A stretch of 64,000 bases of DNA from the NCBI RefSeq assembly GCF_030063475.1, contig NZ_JASIRT010000005.1, forward strand, positions 210,517 to 274,516, given 5' to 3'. Both the position numbers and the translations under genes were made by a program. This stretch comes from Roseomonas sp. E05. GTDB taxonomy: Bacteria; Pseudomonadota; Alphaproteobacteria; Acetobacterales; Acetobacteraceae. Numbering within the stretch: position 1 is the stretch's first letter; every line of letters begins with the position of its first letter. Below, piece after piece: positions 11,761 through 20,596 of the stretch. Below the pieces are notes generated by a model. The model saw nothing but the letters and a program-made list of their open reading frames with translations. It did not search any database and had not been told where the DNA came from.

Positions 11761-13662
11761 TCAGGCCGCCGCCGCAAGGGAGGCGGCCAGCTTCGCCTCG
11801 GCCTCCTCCAGCTTCTTGTGATAGGCGGGCTGGTCCGGCACCTGGGTGGCCACCGCATGCCAGTGCGACACGGCCTCCCGCCACGCGCCCATGCGGGTCG
11901 CGATCTGCGCGGCGAGGAGGTGGAAATCCGCCCGGTCCGGCCGCTTGGCCAGGGCCTGGCCGATCGCCTCCCACGCCCCGGGCAGGCGGTCGAGCCGCAG
12001 CAGCGCCTTCGCGCAGTAGCGCCAGGCCGCGGCGTCGCCGCTGCGCCGGGCCGTCGCTTCCAGCAGCGCGGCGGCCTCTTCCGGCGCCTCCGCGTCGATC
12101 ATGATCTGGCCGCGGCGGACGGCGAGCGGGATGTTCTGCGGATCGAGCTCCTGCGCCTGCCGCAGCAGGGCAAGCGCCGCCTGCGGGTTGCCCAGCTTCT
12201 CCTCGCACTGCGCCAGCGCGTCCAGGGCGCGCCAATCCTTCGGGAAGCGGCGGACCATCTCCGCCGCCACCTCCCGCGCCCCCGCCACGTCGTTCTCGAC
12301 CTTCAGCAGATGCGCCAGCAGGTCCCGCTGCACGTGCAGCAGCACGGGCATGGTCTCGCGCAGCCTGCTCCGCACCCTCTCGATGTCCTGGGCCGGATAG
12401 CTGGCCCGGAAGGTGGCATGCGCGCGGCGCAGCAGCGCCGGCAGCGCCGGCGCCGCCAGCGCGGCGGCGACGGAAGCCTCGGCCAGCACGTCGCCGAAGC
12501 CCAGGCCCAGCGCCGCCTTCTGCATCTCCTGCAGGCCGTGGCGGATCTGCGGGCGCGGGATCTTGCGGCCGCCCTCGCGTGCGAAGCAGCGGTGGAACAC
12601 GGCGAGGAAGAGGCTGAGATAGCGCGCCGCCTCCAGCCCCTCCCGCTCGCAGGCGAGCGCCAGGACCAGGAAGGCGCGCGCCTTCAGCTCCCCTGGCATG
12701 GCATCGAGGTCGAGCGCTTCGAGGGCGGCCAGGACCTCCTCCAGCCCCGCCCCCTCGCTGATCGCATGGGCGGCGGCGAGGATGCCATGCACCGCCGCCC
12801 AGCCGCCCGGCTCCGGGAAGACCTCGGGCCTCACCGCGCCGCGCCCGATCAGGTCCAGCAGGATGCGCCGCTTGATGCGCTGCCCCCGGGGGTCCTTGTC
12901 CGCCAGGGAACGGGTCAGCGGAAAATGGCGCGGCTCCAGCCCGCCGGCCAGCAGGTGGTCGTGCAGCTCGGCATGGATCAGCTGCCAGGGCCGGTGCGGC
13001 GCCAGCACCGCCTGGCCGAAGAGCCGCGCGTACTGGTCGTCGCCGGCGGAGGAGGCGACGGCGATGGTGTCCTTCAGGAAGCGCACCATCCGCCCGCCGT
13101 CGGGGATCAGGATCGCCCCCTCCTGGCAGAGGCCGTGCATCACCGCCGCATCGGCGGGAGCGATGTCGATGGCGAGGTCGGGCCGCATGCGGATGACCAG
13201 GTCGAAGCGCTCGCCGGCCGCCTTCTCGAAGCGGCGCTTCATCGCGTTGCAGCGCCAGATCTTGTAGAGCATGCGGAGGCTGTTCACGTCCGCCGCCTCG
13301 GTTTCGAGGTCGAGGCAGAGGAGATCCTGGTCCTCGATGTCGATCTCGGCGCCCGGCAGGTAAGCTTCCAGCTCCGCCCGCGTGACCTCGCCGTAATGGG
13401 CATTGACCGCCGCGCCGAAGCCGGGAACGGCATCGGGCAGGCGCGTGCCGCCGAGCAGCGGCTCGGGCAGGGCGAGGGCGAATTCGCGGCCGAACATCCG
13501 CCCGGCCTGGCTGTCGCCGATCACGCCCGTGATCTTCGTGCCCCGCCGCTGCCAGGTGCTGATGAACACCTTGGCACCCAGGCGCTCGGCCACCCGCGCT
13601 GCCTGCGGCAGGGTCAGGTGCTCGTCCCGGAGCTGCCCAGCGATGCAGAGGGCGATCTTCAT
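11761..13662 (-). CDS. TPR-repeat protein, unknown function, possible glycan-related N-terminal domain
   Basis: A 633-aa protein. The N-terminal part (about 1-300) starts with [13 protein letters not shown] and contains VIRMRPDL and KIWRCN, a pattern seen in uncharacterised proteins next to glycan genes. The C-terminal third (about 400-620) is all-helical with tetratricopeptide-like repeats ([17 protein letters not shown] is typical). No signal peptide or transmembrane segment. The ATG at 13662 begins the conserved domain; an ATG at 13710 is in frame upstream. It is transcribed divergently from ahcY. Enzymatic function is not established. Confidence 0.7.
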   Translation of the reverse strand: MKIALCIAGQLRDEHLTLPQAARVAERLGAKVFISTWQRRGTKITGVIGDSQAGRMFGREFALALPEPLLGGTRLPDAVPGFGAAVNAHYGEVTRAELEAYLPGAEIDIEDQDLLCLDLETEAADVNSLRMLYKIWRCNAMKRRFEKAAGERFDLVIRMRPDLAIDIAPADAAVMHGLCQEGAILIPDGGRMVRFLKDTIAVASSAGDDQYARLFGQAVLAPHRPWQLIHAELHDHLLAGGLEPRHFPLTRSLADKDPRGQRIKRRILLDLIGRGAVRPEVFPEPGGWAAVHGILAAAHAISEGAGLEEVLAALEALDLDAMPGELKARAFLVLALACEREGLEAARYLSLFLAVFHRCFAREGGRKIPRPQIRHGLQEMQKAALGLGFGDVLAEASVAAALAAPALPALLRRAHATFRASYPAQDIERVRSRLRETMPVLLHVQRDLLAHLLKVENDVAGAREVAAEMVRRFPKDWRALDALAQCEEKLGNPQAALALLRQAQELDPQNIPLAVRRGQIMIDAEAPEEAAALLEATARRSGDAAAWRYCAKALLRLDRLPGAWEAIGQALAKRPDRADFHLLAAQIATRMGAWREAVSHWHAVATQVPDQPAYHKKLEEAEAKLAASLAAAA

Positions 13663-13759
13663 CCGCGTCAGGGCTCCCGGCGGCAGGGGCGAGGCTAACC
13701 GCCCATTCATGTCTCCAGGGACAGAATGATCGGGCAACGGGTGGCGGAGTGTCAACATT

Positions 13760-13774
13760 CGCTTCACGCAAGCG
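13760..13774. promoter_or_regulatory. small stem-loop upstream of ahcY
   Basis: CGCTT-N5-AAGCG, a 5-bp stem in the interval between the divergent TPR gene and ahcY. It abuts the longer inverted repeat at 13773. It may be part of an operator or of the leader RNA. Confidence 0.3.
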
Positions 13775-13800
13775 AGACATAAAGACATTATTATATCTCG
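13773..13800. promoter_or_regulatory. AT-rich inverted repeat upstream of ahcY, candidate operator
   Basis: CGAGACATAA - 8 nt - TTATATCTCG: arms of 10 bp with one mismatch, 65 nt before the ahcY ATG and in the only AT-rich stretch of the intergenic region. Its symmetry fits a dimeric repressor. ArsR-type SAH sensors (SahR) are known to control ahcY in other proteobacteria, but I cannot match the motif from memory. Confidence 0.45.
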
Positions 13801-13865
13801 TCATGCGGCTTGGCCCTGCGGGCCGGCCCGTGCTATCCGGCGGGCACTTTCTGGAGAACAGCCCC

Positions 13866-15173
13866 ATGCCCGACGCGAACACCGCCGCCGCCGACTACAA
13901 GGTGAAGGACATCTCCCTGGCCGAATGGGGCCGGAAGGAGATCTCGATGGCCGAGGACGAGATGCCCGGCCTGATGGCGATCCGCGCGGAATACGGCCCC
14001 TCCAAGCCGCTGAAGGGCGCCCGCATCGCCGGCTGCCTGCACATGACGATCCAGACCGCCGTGCTGATCGAGACGCTGATCGCGCTCGGCGCCGAGGTGC
14101 GCTGGTCCTCCTGCAACATCTTCTCGACGCAGGACCACGCGGCCGCCGCCATCGCCGCCGCCGGCATCCCCGTCTTCGCCTGGAAGGGCATGGACGAGGA
14201 GGAGTTCTGGTGGTGCATCGAGCAGACGGTGCGCGGCCCGGGCGGCTGGGAGATCAACATGATCCTGGATGACGGTGGCGACCTGACCACCCTCATGCAC
14301 GACAAGTACCCGGAGATGCTGCAGAACGTCCGGGGCCTGTCCGAGGAGACCACCACCGGCGTGCACCGCCTGTGGGAGATGCAGAAGAAGGGCACGCTGA
14401 AGGTCCCGGCCATCAACGTGAACGACAGCGTCACCAAGTCGAAGTTCGACAACCTCTACGGCTGCCGCGAGTCGCTGGTGGACGCCATCCGCCGCGGCAC
14501 GGACGTGATGATGGCCGGCAAGGTCGCCGTGGTCGCCGGCTATGGCGACGTGGGCAAGGGCTCCGCCGCCAGCCTGCGCAATGCCGGCTGCCGCGTGATG
14601 GTGACCGAGGCCGACCCGATCTGCGCCCTGCAGGCCGCCATGGAGGGCTATGAGGTCGTGACGATGGAGGATGCCGCGCCGAAGGGCGACATCTTCGTCA
14701 CCGCGACCGGCAATGTGGACGTCATCACGCTCGACCACATGCGGGCGATGAAGAACCGCGCCATCGTCTGCAACATCGGCCACTTCGACAGCGAGATCCA
14801 GATCGGCGCCCTGCGCAACTTCAAGTGGGACAACGTGAAGCCGCAGGTGGACGAGGTGATCTTCCCCGACGGCAAGCGGCTGATCGTGCTTTCCGAGGGG
14901 CGGCTGGTGAACCTGGGCAACGCCACCGGCCACCCGAGCTTCGTGATGTCGGCCAGCTTCTCCAACCAGACGCTGGCGCAGATCGAGCTGTGGACCAACC
15001 ACCAGGCCTATGAGAACAAGGTCTACACGCTGCCCAAGAAGCTGGACGAGAAGGTGGCGTCGCTGCACCTGGCCAAGGTCGGCGCCGCGCTGACCAGGCT
15101 GAGCCCGAAGCAGGCCGAGTATATCGGCGTCGAGGTCAGCGGGCCGTTCAAGCACGACCTGTACCGCTACTGA
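13866..15173 (+). CDS. ahcY: adenosylhomocysteinase
   Basis: S-adenosylhomocysteine hydrolase, 435 aa, cytosolic. It splits SAH into homocysteine and adenosine and keeps the methylation cycle running. The NAD-binding loop [14 protein letters not shown] lies near residue 222, the conserved [13 protein letters not shown] is at about 186-198, and the C-terminal KHDLYRY holds the lysine and tyrosine that contact the neighbouring subunit's NAD. The ATG at 13866 has CTGGAGAA upstream. Candidate operators lie in the upstream gap. A hairpin of the dispersed family follows the stop. Confidence 0.97.
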   Translation: MPDANTAAADYKVKDISLAEWGRKEISMAEDEMPGLMAIRAEYGPSKPLKGARIAGCLHMTIQTAVLIETLIALGAEVRWSSCNIFSTQDHAAAAIAAAGIPVFAWKGMDEEEFWWCIEQTVRGPGGWEINMILDDGGDLTTLMHDKYPEMLQNVRGLSEETTTGVHRLWEMQKKGTLKVPAINVNDSVTKSKFDNLYGCRESLVDAIRRGTDVMMAGKVAVVAGYGDVGKGSAASLRNAGCRVMVTEADPICALQAAMEGYEVVTMEDAAPKGDIFVTATGNVDVITLDHMRAMKNRAIVCNIGHFDSEIQIGALRNFKWDNVKPQVDEVIFPDGKRLIVLSEGRLVNLGNATGHPSFVMSASFSNQTLAQIELWTNHQAYENKVYTLPKKLDEKVASLHLAKVGAALTRLSPKQAEYIGVEVSGPFKHDLYRY

Positions 15174-15184
15174 GGCGGGACAGG

Positions 15185-15206
15185 CGGGGGGAAGGAATTC
15201 CCCCCG
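15185..15206. terminator. hairpin of the GGGGGAA family after ahcY
   Basis: Stem CGGGGGGAA/TTCCCCCCG with loop GGAA, 11 nt after the ahcY stop, followed within 15 nt by CATCTTTTT. Likely ahcY terminator. Confidence 0.65.
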
Positions 15207-15552
15207 CACCCCCCATCTTTTTCCTGCCGGTTCCCGGGCCCGTGGCGAAGGCGATCCCACCCTCAGCCGCGGGGGCTGCTCCAGCCCTGGCGCGGTCGCT
15301 CTCCGCCAGCCCGGCAAAACCGACAGAAAAGAAAGAAGAGGGGGCGCGGGGGAGAATTCATTCTCCCCCGGCTCCGCGCCCGGCGCAGGCGAAGCACAGG
15401 CTTCCACCGCCCCAGGCACCGAAAAAGCCGAAATTTTCGCTTTATACGTAATAATATTGCGCGCCGCCCCTTTCCCGATGGCGTGATCGAGGGGATAAGC
15501 CCTGCATGGCCCAAGCCGGGCCGCAAGCAACCGCCTTGGGAAGGATCCCGCC
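15207..15552. other. intergenic region between ahcY and the TRAP binding protein, no gene seen
   Basis: Together with the ahcY hairpin this is the longest gene-free stretch in the window (about 380 nt). It holds a second hairpin of the dispersed family at 15347-15370. Next comes an AT-rich patch around 15430-15460 with a TAATAT hexamer at 15452-15457, the most likely promoter zone for the downstream gene. Short open frames here show no recognisable protein. Confidence 0.5.
15347..15370. repeat. hairpin repeat, GGGGGAGAA variant
   Basis: Perfect 10-bp stem CGGGGGAGAA/TTCTCCCCCG, loop TTCA, preceded by the purine tract AGAAAAGAAAGAAGAGGGGG. It pairs in inverted orientation with the copy at 15185, the same paired layout as at 53414/53632 and 61056/61124. 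Confidence 0.7.
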
Positions 15553-16641
15553 ATGAACCGCCGCGCCCTGCTCGGCGCCGCCGCTGCCGCGGCGCCGGCC
15601 GCCCTTGCCACCCCTGCCCTGGCGCAGTCGGCGCCGGAGGTGCGGTGGCGCCTGACCAGCAGCTTCCCGCGCAACCTCGACATCCTCTACAGCGCGCCGG
15701 AGGTGATCGCCCGCCGCGTCGCCGCGCTGACGGACAACAAGTTCCAGATCCGCGTCTTCCCCGCGGGCGAGATCGTCGGCGGCCTGCAGGCGCTCGACGC
15801 GGTGCAGGCCGGCACGGTGGAGTGCGCCCACACCGCCTCCTACTACTATGTCGGCAAGGAGCCTTCCTTCGCCTTCTTCACCGCCATGCCCTTCGGGCTG
15901 AACACCCGCATGTACAACGCCTGGTACCGCCATGGCGGCGGCGCCAAGCTGGCGGCGGACCTGTTCGGCGCCTACAACTGCGTGGGCTTCACCGCCGGCG
16001 ACACCGGCGCCCAGATGGGCGGCTGGTTCCGCAAGGAGGTGAAGACACTGGCCGACATCCAGGGCCTGAAGTTCCGCATCGCCGGCTTCGCCGGGCAGGT
16101 CTTCGCCAAGATGGGCGCGACCCCGACCCAGGTGGCGGCGGCCGACATCTATCCCTCGCTGGAGCGCGGCACGCTGGACGCGGTGGAGTTCGTCGGCCCC
16201 TATGACGACGAGAAGCTCGGCTTCGCCCGGGTGGCGCCGAACTACTATTTCCCCGGCTTCTGGGAGCCGGGCGCGCGGCTGCACCTGCTGGTCGGCAAGA
16301 ACGCCTGGGAGGCCCTGCCCCCGGCCTACAAGGCGGCCATCGAGATCGCCTGCGCCGACGCGGACATGGACATGACCGCCCGCTACGATGCCGCCAACCC
16401 GCAGGCGCTGCGCCGGCTGCTCGCCGCCGGCGCCCAGCTCCGCCCCTGGTCGCGCGAGATCCTCTCCGCCGCCTGGAAGGCGACCCACGAGCTGTATGAC
16501 GAGACCAGCGCGAGGGACGAACGGTTCAAGGCCATCTGGGACTCCTACCGCCCCTTCCGCGACGACGAGTACGCCTGGTTCCGGGTGGCCGAGAACTCCT
16601 TCGACAACTTCGCCTTCACCGCCTCCCAGATGGTGAAGTGA
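15553..16641 (+). CDS. TRAP transporter solute-binding protein, DctP family (orphan)
   Basis: A 362-aa periplasmic binding protein. The signal peptide opens with NRRALLG, a twin-arginine-like start, and ends near ALAQS (about residue 26). The mature protein carries DctP-family features such as FPAGEIVGGLQALDAVQAG and LKFRIAGFAGQVF, with the carboxylate-binding Arg in FRIAG. Aromatic-rich stretches (YNAWYRHGGG) match the subgroup that binds alpha-keto acids or related organic acids. No DctQ or DctM membrane subunits are in the window, so its permease must be elsewhere. The ATG at 15553 has AAGGATC upstream. Confidence 0.88.
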   Translation: MNRRALLGAAAAAAPAALATPALAQSAPEVRWRLTSSFPRNLDILYSAPEVIARRVAALTDNKFQIRVFPAGEIVGGLQALDAVQAGTVECAHTASYYYVGKEPSFAFFTAMPFGLNTRMYNAWYRHGGGAKLAADLFGAYNCVGFTAGDTGAQMGGWFRKEVKTLADIQGLKFRIAGFAGQVFAKMGATPTQVAAADIYPSLERGTLDAVEFVGPYDDEKLGFARVAPNYYFPGFWEPGARLHLLVGKNAWEALPPAYKAAIEIACADADMDMTARYDAANPQALRRLLAAGAQLRPWSREILSAAWKATHELYDETSARDERFKAIWDSYRPFRDDEYAWFRVAENSFDNFAFTASQMVK

Positions 16642-16649
16642 GGCCGGCG

Positions 16650-16675
16650 CCGGAGCGGGCGCCTGCCCGCTCCGG
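16650..16675 (+). terminator. hairpin after the TRAP binding protein gene
   Basis: Perfect 11-bp stem CCGGAGCGGGC/GCCCGCTCCGG with a 4-nt loop, 8 nt after the stop. It has no U-tract, so termination would rest on the stem alone. Confidence 0.55.
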
Positions 16676-16783
16676 CAAAGCTGACCGCGAATTCATGGCC
16701 CGGCTGGCGGTCGCCCCGCCATCCCGCGGTGACAGATGCTGCGCTGCACGCTATCGGGGCCGTCGCAGCGCAGGACTGACGCC

Positions 16784-17590
16784 ATGGATCTCGTCTCGCT
16801 CCTTTCCGCCATGCTGATGGGCGTGGTGGAGGGGGTCACCGAATTCCTCCCGATCTCCTCGACCGGCCACCTGATCCTCCTCGGGGAGGTGATCGGCTTC
16901 CAGGGTCCCCCCGGCAAGACCTTCGAGATCAGCATCCAGCTCGGCGCCATCCTGGCGGTGATCTGGCTGTTCCGGGAGACGCTGCTGCGCATCGCCTTCG
17001 GCATGTGGCGGCGTGGCAGCACGGAGTACTACTTCGCCATCAACCTGCTGCTGGCCTTCCTGCCCGCCATGGTGCTGGGCGCCACGCTCTACAAGCCGAT
17101 CACCGAGCTGCTCTACACGCCCCTGGTCATCGCCCTGGCGCTGATCGCGGGCGGCGTCGCCATCATCCTCATCGAGCGGAACCGGCCTGCCCCCAGCATC
17201 CACTCCGTGCCGGAGATCGGGCCGCTGGCCGCCCTGCTGATCGGCCTGGGCCAGGCGCTGGCGATGATCCCGGGCACCAGCCGCTCCGGCGCCACCATCA
17301 TCAGCGCCCTGCTGGTGGGGGTGGACCGCCGCACCGCGGCCGAGTTCAGCTTCCTGCTGGCGGTGCCCACCATGCTGGCCGCCACCGTGTTCAGCCTGTG
17401 GAAGAACCGGGCGGAGCTGGATCTCTCGGCGGCCGGCCAGATCGGCGTCGGCTTCGCCGCCACCTTCATCGTCTCGCTGGTGGTGGTGCGCTGGCTGATG
17501 GCGGTGATCAGCCGCATCGGCTTCACGCCCTTCGCCTGGTACCGCATCATCCTGGGCGGCGCGATCCTGGCCTGGCTGGGGCTGCGCTGA
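16784..17590 (+). CDS. uppP: undecaprenyl-diphosphatase UppP/BacA
   Basis: A 268-aa inner-membrane phosphatase that recycles undecaprenyl pyrophosphate to the monophosphate carrier used for peptidoglycan and other surface glycans. The two family signatures are present: EGVTEFLPISSTGHL near residue 17, and PGTSRSGATI near residue 162 with the catalytic Arg/Ser. About eight transmembrane helices. The ATG at 16784 gives the standard N-terminus; an upstream ATG at 16736 would add 16 residues with no family match. Confidence 0.96.
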   Translation: MDLVSLLSAMLMGVVEGVTEFLPISSTGHLILLGEVIGFQGPPGKTFEISIQLGAILAVIWLFRETLLRIAFGMWRRGSTEYYFAINLLLAFLPAMVLGATLYKPITELLYTPLVIALALIAGGVAIILIERNRPAPSIHSVPEIGPLAALLIGLGQALAMIPGTSRSGATIISALLVGVDRRTAAEFSFLLAVPTMLAATVFSLWKNRAELDLSAAGQIGVGFAATFIVSLVVVRWLMAVISRIGFTPFAWYRIILGGAILAWLGLR

Positions 17591-17665
17591 GGCGGCGCCG
17601 GATCGCTTGAACCGCGAAACGAGAGCCGTCATCTTCGCCTCCATCGTGTGGATGGACGGGTGCCG

Positions 17666-18094
17666 ATGCGGCTCGCAGCGCGGATCTTCGTATTCCTGAC
17701 CCTGCTGGCGCCGCCGGCCCTGGCCCAGACCTGGCCAAACGAGACGGGGCCGGGGGGCGACCTGTTCCGCAACTCCTCCCGTCAGTTCGAGCGCCTGTGG
17801 CAGGCGGCCCCGCAATCCGGCGGCCTGCCGGAGGCGCGGCCCGGCCTGCCGCGACCGGTCGCGCAGCCGGTCGTCCCGATGCTGGACTGGACACCCCCGC
17901 CGCCGGCCGCGCCCAAGCGTCCACCGAGGCGCCGCCCCGCCACGGCGCCGGCCGCCAGGGCGGCAAGCCAGCCGGCCCCGAGCCGGCAGGACTGGGAGCG
18001 CACCCTCGCCGAGCGGGAGCGCGAGCTGGAAAGCCTGCGCCGGCGCCTGGACGAGGACCGGCGGCGGTTCGAGGCACAAGGGAAGACGCCCTGA
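17666..18094 (+). CDS. small exported protein with Pro-rich linker and coiled coil
   Basis: A 142-aa protein. A clear signal peptide with a hydrophobic core ends at PALAQ (about residue 21). A Pro/Ala/Arg-rich linker (about 70-110) is followed by a charged C-terminal helix (WERTLAERERELESLRRRL) likely to form a coiled coil. No known domain. The ATG at 17666 gives the signal peptide directly; an ATG at 17648 would add six residues. It follows uppP on the same strand by 75 nt. The architecture suggests a periplasmic or cell-wall-associated protein, but no function is assigned. Confidence 0.65.
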   Translation: MRLAARIFVFLTLLAPPALAQTWPNETGPGGDLFRNSSRQFERLWQAAPQSGGLPEARPGLPRPVAQPVVPMLDWTPPPPAAPKRPPRRRPATAPAARAASQPAPSRQDWERTLAERERELESLRRRLDEDRRRFEAQGKTP

Positions 18095-18111
18095 AGGGCG
18101 GAGAAAAAAAG

Positions 18112-18135
18112 TCCGGGGGAATGAATTCCCCCGGA
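18112..18135. terminator. hairpin repeat after the small exported protein gene
   Basis: Perfect 10-bp stem TCCGGGGGAA/TTCCCCCGGA with loop TGAA, preceded by an A-tract and followed by CCCCATCTTCTTTTT. Intrinsic-terminator-like, and a member of the dispersed family. A partner copy in opposite orientation lies at 18211. Confidence 0.7.
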
Positions 18136-18210
18136 ACCCCCATCTTCTTTTTGTCAGTTCAGCGCCGCGCTGGCGGCCCGCGGGAGAAACCCGAAGAAAG
18201 AGAAGGGGGT

Positions 18211-18232
18211 CTGGGGGAATTCCTTCCCCCAG
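18211..18232. terminator. hairpin repeat after the CoA-transferase operon
   Basis: Stem CTGGGGGAA/TTCCCCCAG, loop TTCC, only a few bases beyond the end of the CoA-transferase beta subunit gene on the minus strand. Read on the minus strand it is followed by the run CCCCCTTCTCTTTC, typical of this family. Confidence 0.65.
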
Positions 18233-18235
18233 CCT

Positions 18236-18883
18236 TTATCCCACGCCGGGGCCGGCCTTGAAGGAGGCCTCGGTCTTCTCCCGCAGCTCGTCCAGCGTCA
18301 CGCCGGGGGCCAGCTCGATCAGGGTCATGCCGCCCGCCTTGCGGTCGATCTCGAACACGCCGAGCTCGGTGATCACCATGTCCACCACGGCCTTGCCGGT
18401 CAGCGGCAGGGTGCACTCCTTCAGCAGCTTCGGCTTGCCTGACGCGGTGTGCTCCATCAGCACCACCACCTTCTTCACCCCGGCGACCAGGTCCATGGCG
18501 CCGCCCATGCCCTTCACCATCTTGCCCGGGATCATCCAGTTGGCGAGGTCGCCATTCCCCGCCACCTGCAGCGCGCCGAGGATGGAGAGGTCCACATGCC
18601 CGCCGCGGATCATGGCGAAGCTATCGGCCGAGGAGAAGAAGCTGGTGGTGGGCAGCGCCGTCACGGTCTGCTTGCCGGCATTGATCAGGTCCGGGTCCTC
18701 GTCGCCCTCATAGGGGAAGGGTCCCATGCCGAGCATGCCGTTCTCCGACTGCAGCTGCACGCTGATGCCGTCGGGGATGTGGTTCGCCACCAGTGTCGGG
18801 ATGCCGATGCCGAGATTGACGTAGAAGCCGTCCTGCAGCTCGCGCGCGGCGCGCGCGGCCATCTCATCGCGGGTCCAGGCCAT
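18236..18883 (-). CDS. scoB: 3-oxoacid CoA-transferase subunit B
   Basis: A 215-aa beta subunit of a class I CoA-transferase. The catalytic glutamate sits in [10 protein letters not shown] near residue 53, and the glycine-rich [13 protein letters not shown] lies upstream. With subunit A it moves CoA between succinyl-CoA and a 3-oxoacid such as acetoacetate, in ketone-body or polyhydroxybutyrate breakdown. It starts 14 nt after the subunit A stop, so the two form an operon. The exact acid used cannot be read from sequence. Confidence 0.92.
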   Translation of the reverse strand: MAWTRDEMAARAARELQDGFYVNLGIGIPTLVANHIPDGISVQLQSENGMLGMGPFPYEGDEDPDLINAGKQTVTALPTTSFFSSADSFAMIRGGHVDLSILGALQVAGNGDLANWMIPGKMVKGMGGAMDLVAGVKKVVVLMEHTASGKPKLLKECTLPLTGKAVVDMVITELGVFEIDRKAGGMTLIELAPGVTLDELREKTEASFKAGPGVG

Positions 18884-18897
18884 GTCCGTCCTCCCTC

Positions 18898-19659
18898 TCA
18901 GGCCAGGTTCTCGGCGCCGGCGGCCGAGGTGTTCGCGCTGGCGGGAATCGCGTCGGTCACCCGCTTGCGCGTGGTGCGCTGCTCGATCCGCTTCTGGTAG
19001 CCCTCGGGCAGCTTGACGATGCGCTTCACGTAGATGCCGGGGGTATGGATCTGGTCAGGGTCGATCTCGCCCGGCTGCACCAGGTGCTCCACCTGCACCA
19101 CCGTCATCTTCGCGGCGGTGGCCATGATCGGGTTGAAGTTGCGCGCCGTCTTGCGGAAGACGAGGTTGCCCTCGGTATCGGCCTTCCAGGCATGGATGAT
19201 GGCGAGGTCGGCGAAGAGGCCGCGCTCCATCACGTAGTTCTCGCCGTCGAACTCGCGCGTCTCCTTCCCCTCCGCCACGGCGGTGCCGTAGCCGGTCTTG
19301 GTGAAGAAGGCGGGGATGCCGGCGCCGCCGGCGCGGATGCGCTCGGCCAGCGTGCCCTGCGGGTTGAACTCGATCTCCAGCTCGCCGGCCAGGAACTGCT
19401 CGGCGAAGGTCTTGTTCTCGCCGACATAGGAGGAAATCATCTTGCGGATCTGCCGCGTCCGCAGCAGCAGGCCGAGCCCCGCATCGTCGATGCCCGCATT
19501 GTTGGAGACGACCGTCAGGTCCTTCACGCCGGAATCGCGGATGGCCTCGATCAGCGCCGCCGGAATGCCGCAAAGGCCGAAGCCGCCGGAATGGATGAGC
19601 ATGCCGTCATGCAGCAGCCCCTCCAGCGCGGCACGTGCATCCGGGTAGATTTTCCGCAT
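18898..19659 (-). CDS. scoA: 3-oxoacid CoA-transferase subunit A
   Basis: A 253-aa alpha subunit. The CoA-transferase I signature [12 protein letters not shown] is near residue 22, and TVVSNNAG and the long [14 protein letters not shown] are family features. The ATG at 19659 has GGGGAGCG upstream; a GTG lies just before it. It is divergent from the tRNA-Ala gene. A C-terminal tail of about 20 Ala/Asn-rich residues lies beyond the domain. Confidence 0.92.
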   Translation of the reverse strand: MRKIYPDARAALEGLLHDGMLIHSGGFGLCGIPAALIEAIRDSGVKDLTVVSNNAGIDDAGLGLLLRTRQIRKMISSYVGENKTFAEQFLAGELEIEFNPQGTLAERIRAGGAGIPAFFTKTGYGTAVAEGKETREFDGENYVMERGLFADLAIIHAWKADTEGNLVFRKTARNFNPIMATAAKMTVVQVEHLVQPGEIDPDQIHTPGIYVKRIVKLPEGYQKRIEQRTTRKRVTDAIPASANTSAAGAENLA

Positions 19660-19791
19660 CACAGACGCTCCCCAGTTCAGAACGGGCCGAGGCTACCGAC
19701 CCGGGCAGGGCAACGAAAGGGGGGCGCCGTGCGCCCGCAGCGAAGGAGAACAGGCGGTCGGAAAATTTGCAGAAAACAGGACCTCGCCCGC

Positions 19792-19819
19792 TTGCGCGCC
19801 TCCGGCCCCGCCGTTATAT
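19792..19819 (+). promoter_or_regulatory. putative sigma-70 promoter of tRNA-Ala
   Basis: TTGCGC (19792-19797), a 16-nt spacer, and TTATAT (19814-19819). Transcription would start about 10 nt before the mature tRNA at 19838. The hexamers stand out against the GC-rich surroundings. Confidence 0.5.
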
Positions 19820-19837
19820 CCCGCGCACTTTCCCCGG

Positions 19838-19913
<76 letters not shown>

Positions 19914-19919
19914 ATTCCC

Positions 19920-19953
19920 AAAAGGCCTGACCGCCCGCGCGGTCAGGCCTTTT
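19920..19953 (+). terminator. intrinsic terminator of tRNA-Ala
   Basis: Perfect 15-bp stem AAAAGGCCTGACCGC/GCGGTCAGGCCTTTT with a 4-nt loop, starting 7 nt after the tRNA and followed by GCTTTT. The A and T tracts make it potentially bidirectional. Confidence 0.9.
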
Positions 19954-20089
19954 GCTTTTCCAGCCTCCTCCTGGCAGGCCTCGCTTCGCGCCGGAACCAT
20001 CCCTGAAAGCCTTTTTCCTCCTCCGCTCCTGACAGGGCCGCCCCTTCCTGCCTTTCCGCGCCGCTGCGCGGGGCTCATGCCGCTTGACC

Positions 20090-20108
20090 CATCGTCCACC
20101 GATGCATA
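20090..20108. promoter_or_regulatory. operator-like site 1 upstream of padR
   Basis: CATCGTCCACCGATGCATA, ending 10 nt before the padR ATG. It contains the inverted repeat CATCG-N5-CGATG and the palindrome ATGCAT. A copy with one change stands at 20561-20579 before the flavoprotein gene. The position fits autorepression by PadR. Confidence 0.6.
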
Positions 20109-20118
20109 TGCTCCAGAC

Positions 20119-20541
20119 ATGTCCCGGCAACCCGCGCTTCGCACCGCCTCCCGCCCCGCACCGGACTTCACCGACCGGAGCTACTGGGCCGGCACCATCA
20201 AGATGGCGCTCAGCCGGTTCTTCGTGCTGCAGGTGCTGCATGACGGCCCGGCGCATGGCTACGACATCGCCCGCGCGGTCGAGCGGACCACGAAGGGCTG
20301 CTGCTCCCCCTCCGAGGGCGCCCTCTACCCCACCCTGCGCGAGTTCGAGCAGGGCGGCTACGTGACCTCCGAGACGGAGGTGGTCTCCGGCCGCGAGCGC
20401 CGCGTCTACACGCTGACCGGCAAGGGCCGGGAAGCCTTCGAAATCGGCCTGGAGGCATGGATGGACGCCACCGCCGCGCTCACCGAGACCGGCCGCGCCG
20501 CCCGGGCCCGCCAGGAGAAGGGGCGCGGCTGCCCATGCTGA
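20119..20541 (+). CDS. PadR-family regulator with Cys-Cys pair beside the recognition helix
   Basis: A 140-aa PadR-type winged-helix repressor. The HTH core runs from about residue 28 (MALSRFFVLQVL) to 103, with HGYDIAR and the recognition-helix start SEGALYPTL. The short C-terminal helix for dimerisation follows. Unusual features are Cys61-Cys62 in KGCCSPSEG, right before the recognition helix, and Cys138/Cys140 at the very end (GCPC). These look like a thiol or metal(loid) sensor site. That is inference; typical PadR proteins respond to phenolics or drugs. Identical operator-like sites lie before this gene and before the next. It is co-oriented with the flavoprotein and MFS genes. Confidence 0.82.
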   Translation: MSRQPALRTASRPAPDFTDRSYWAGTIKMALSRFFVLQVLHDGPAHGYDIARAVERTTKGCCSPSEGALYPTLREFEQGGYVTSETEVVSGRERRVYTLTGKGREAFEIGLEAWMDATAALTETGRAARARQEKGRGCPC

Positions 20542-20560
20542 GCCGCGTTTTGCCTCCATA

Positions 20561-20579
20561 CATCGCCCACCGATGCATA
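20561..20579. promoter_or_regulatory. operator-like site 2 upstream of the flavoprotein gene
   Basis: CATCGCCCACCGATGCATA, 18 of 19 bases identical to the site before padR, ending 17 nt before the flavoprotein ATG and directly abutting its AGCAGGAG ribosome-binding site. Two copies 471 nt apart before two adjacent genes argue for a shared regulator. Confidence 0.6.
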
Positions 20580-20596
20580 AAGCAGGAGAAGGTGAC

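Noticed and set aside
13663..13865. SAH riboswitch in the ahcY leader
   Set aside because: I could not recognise the conserved core; the visible structure is a short AT-rich inverted repeat more like a protein-binding site.
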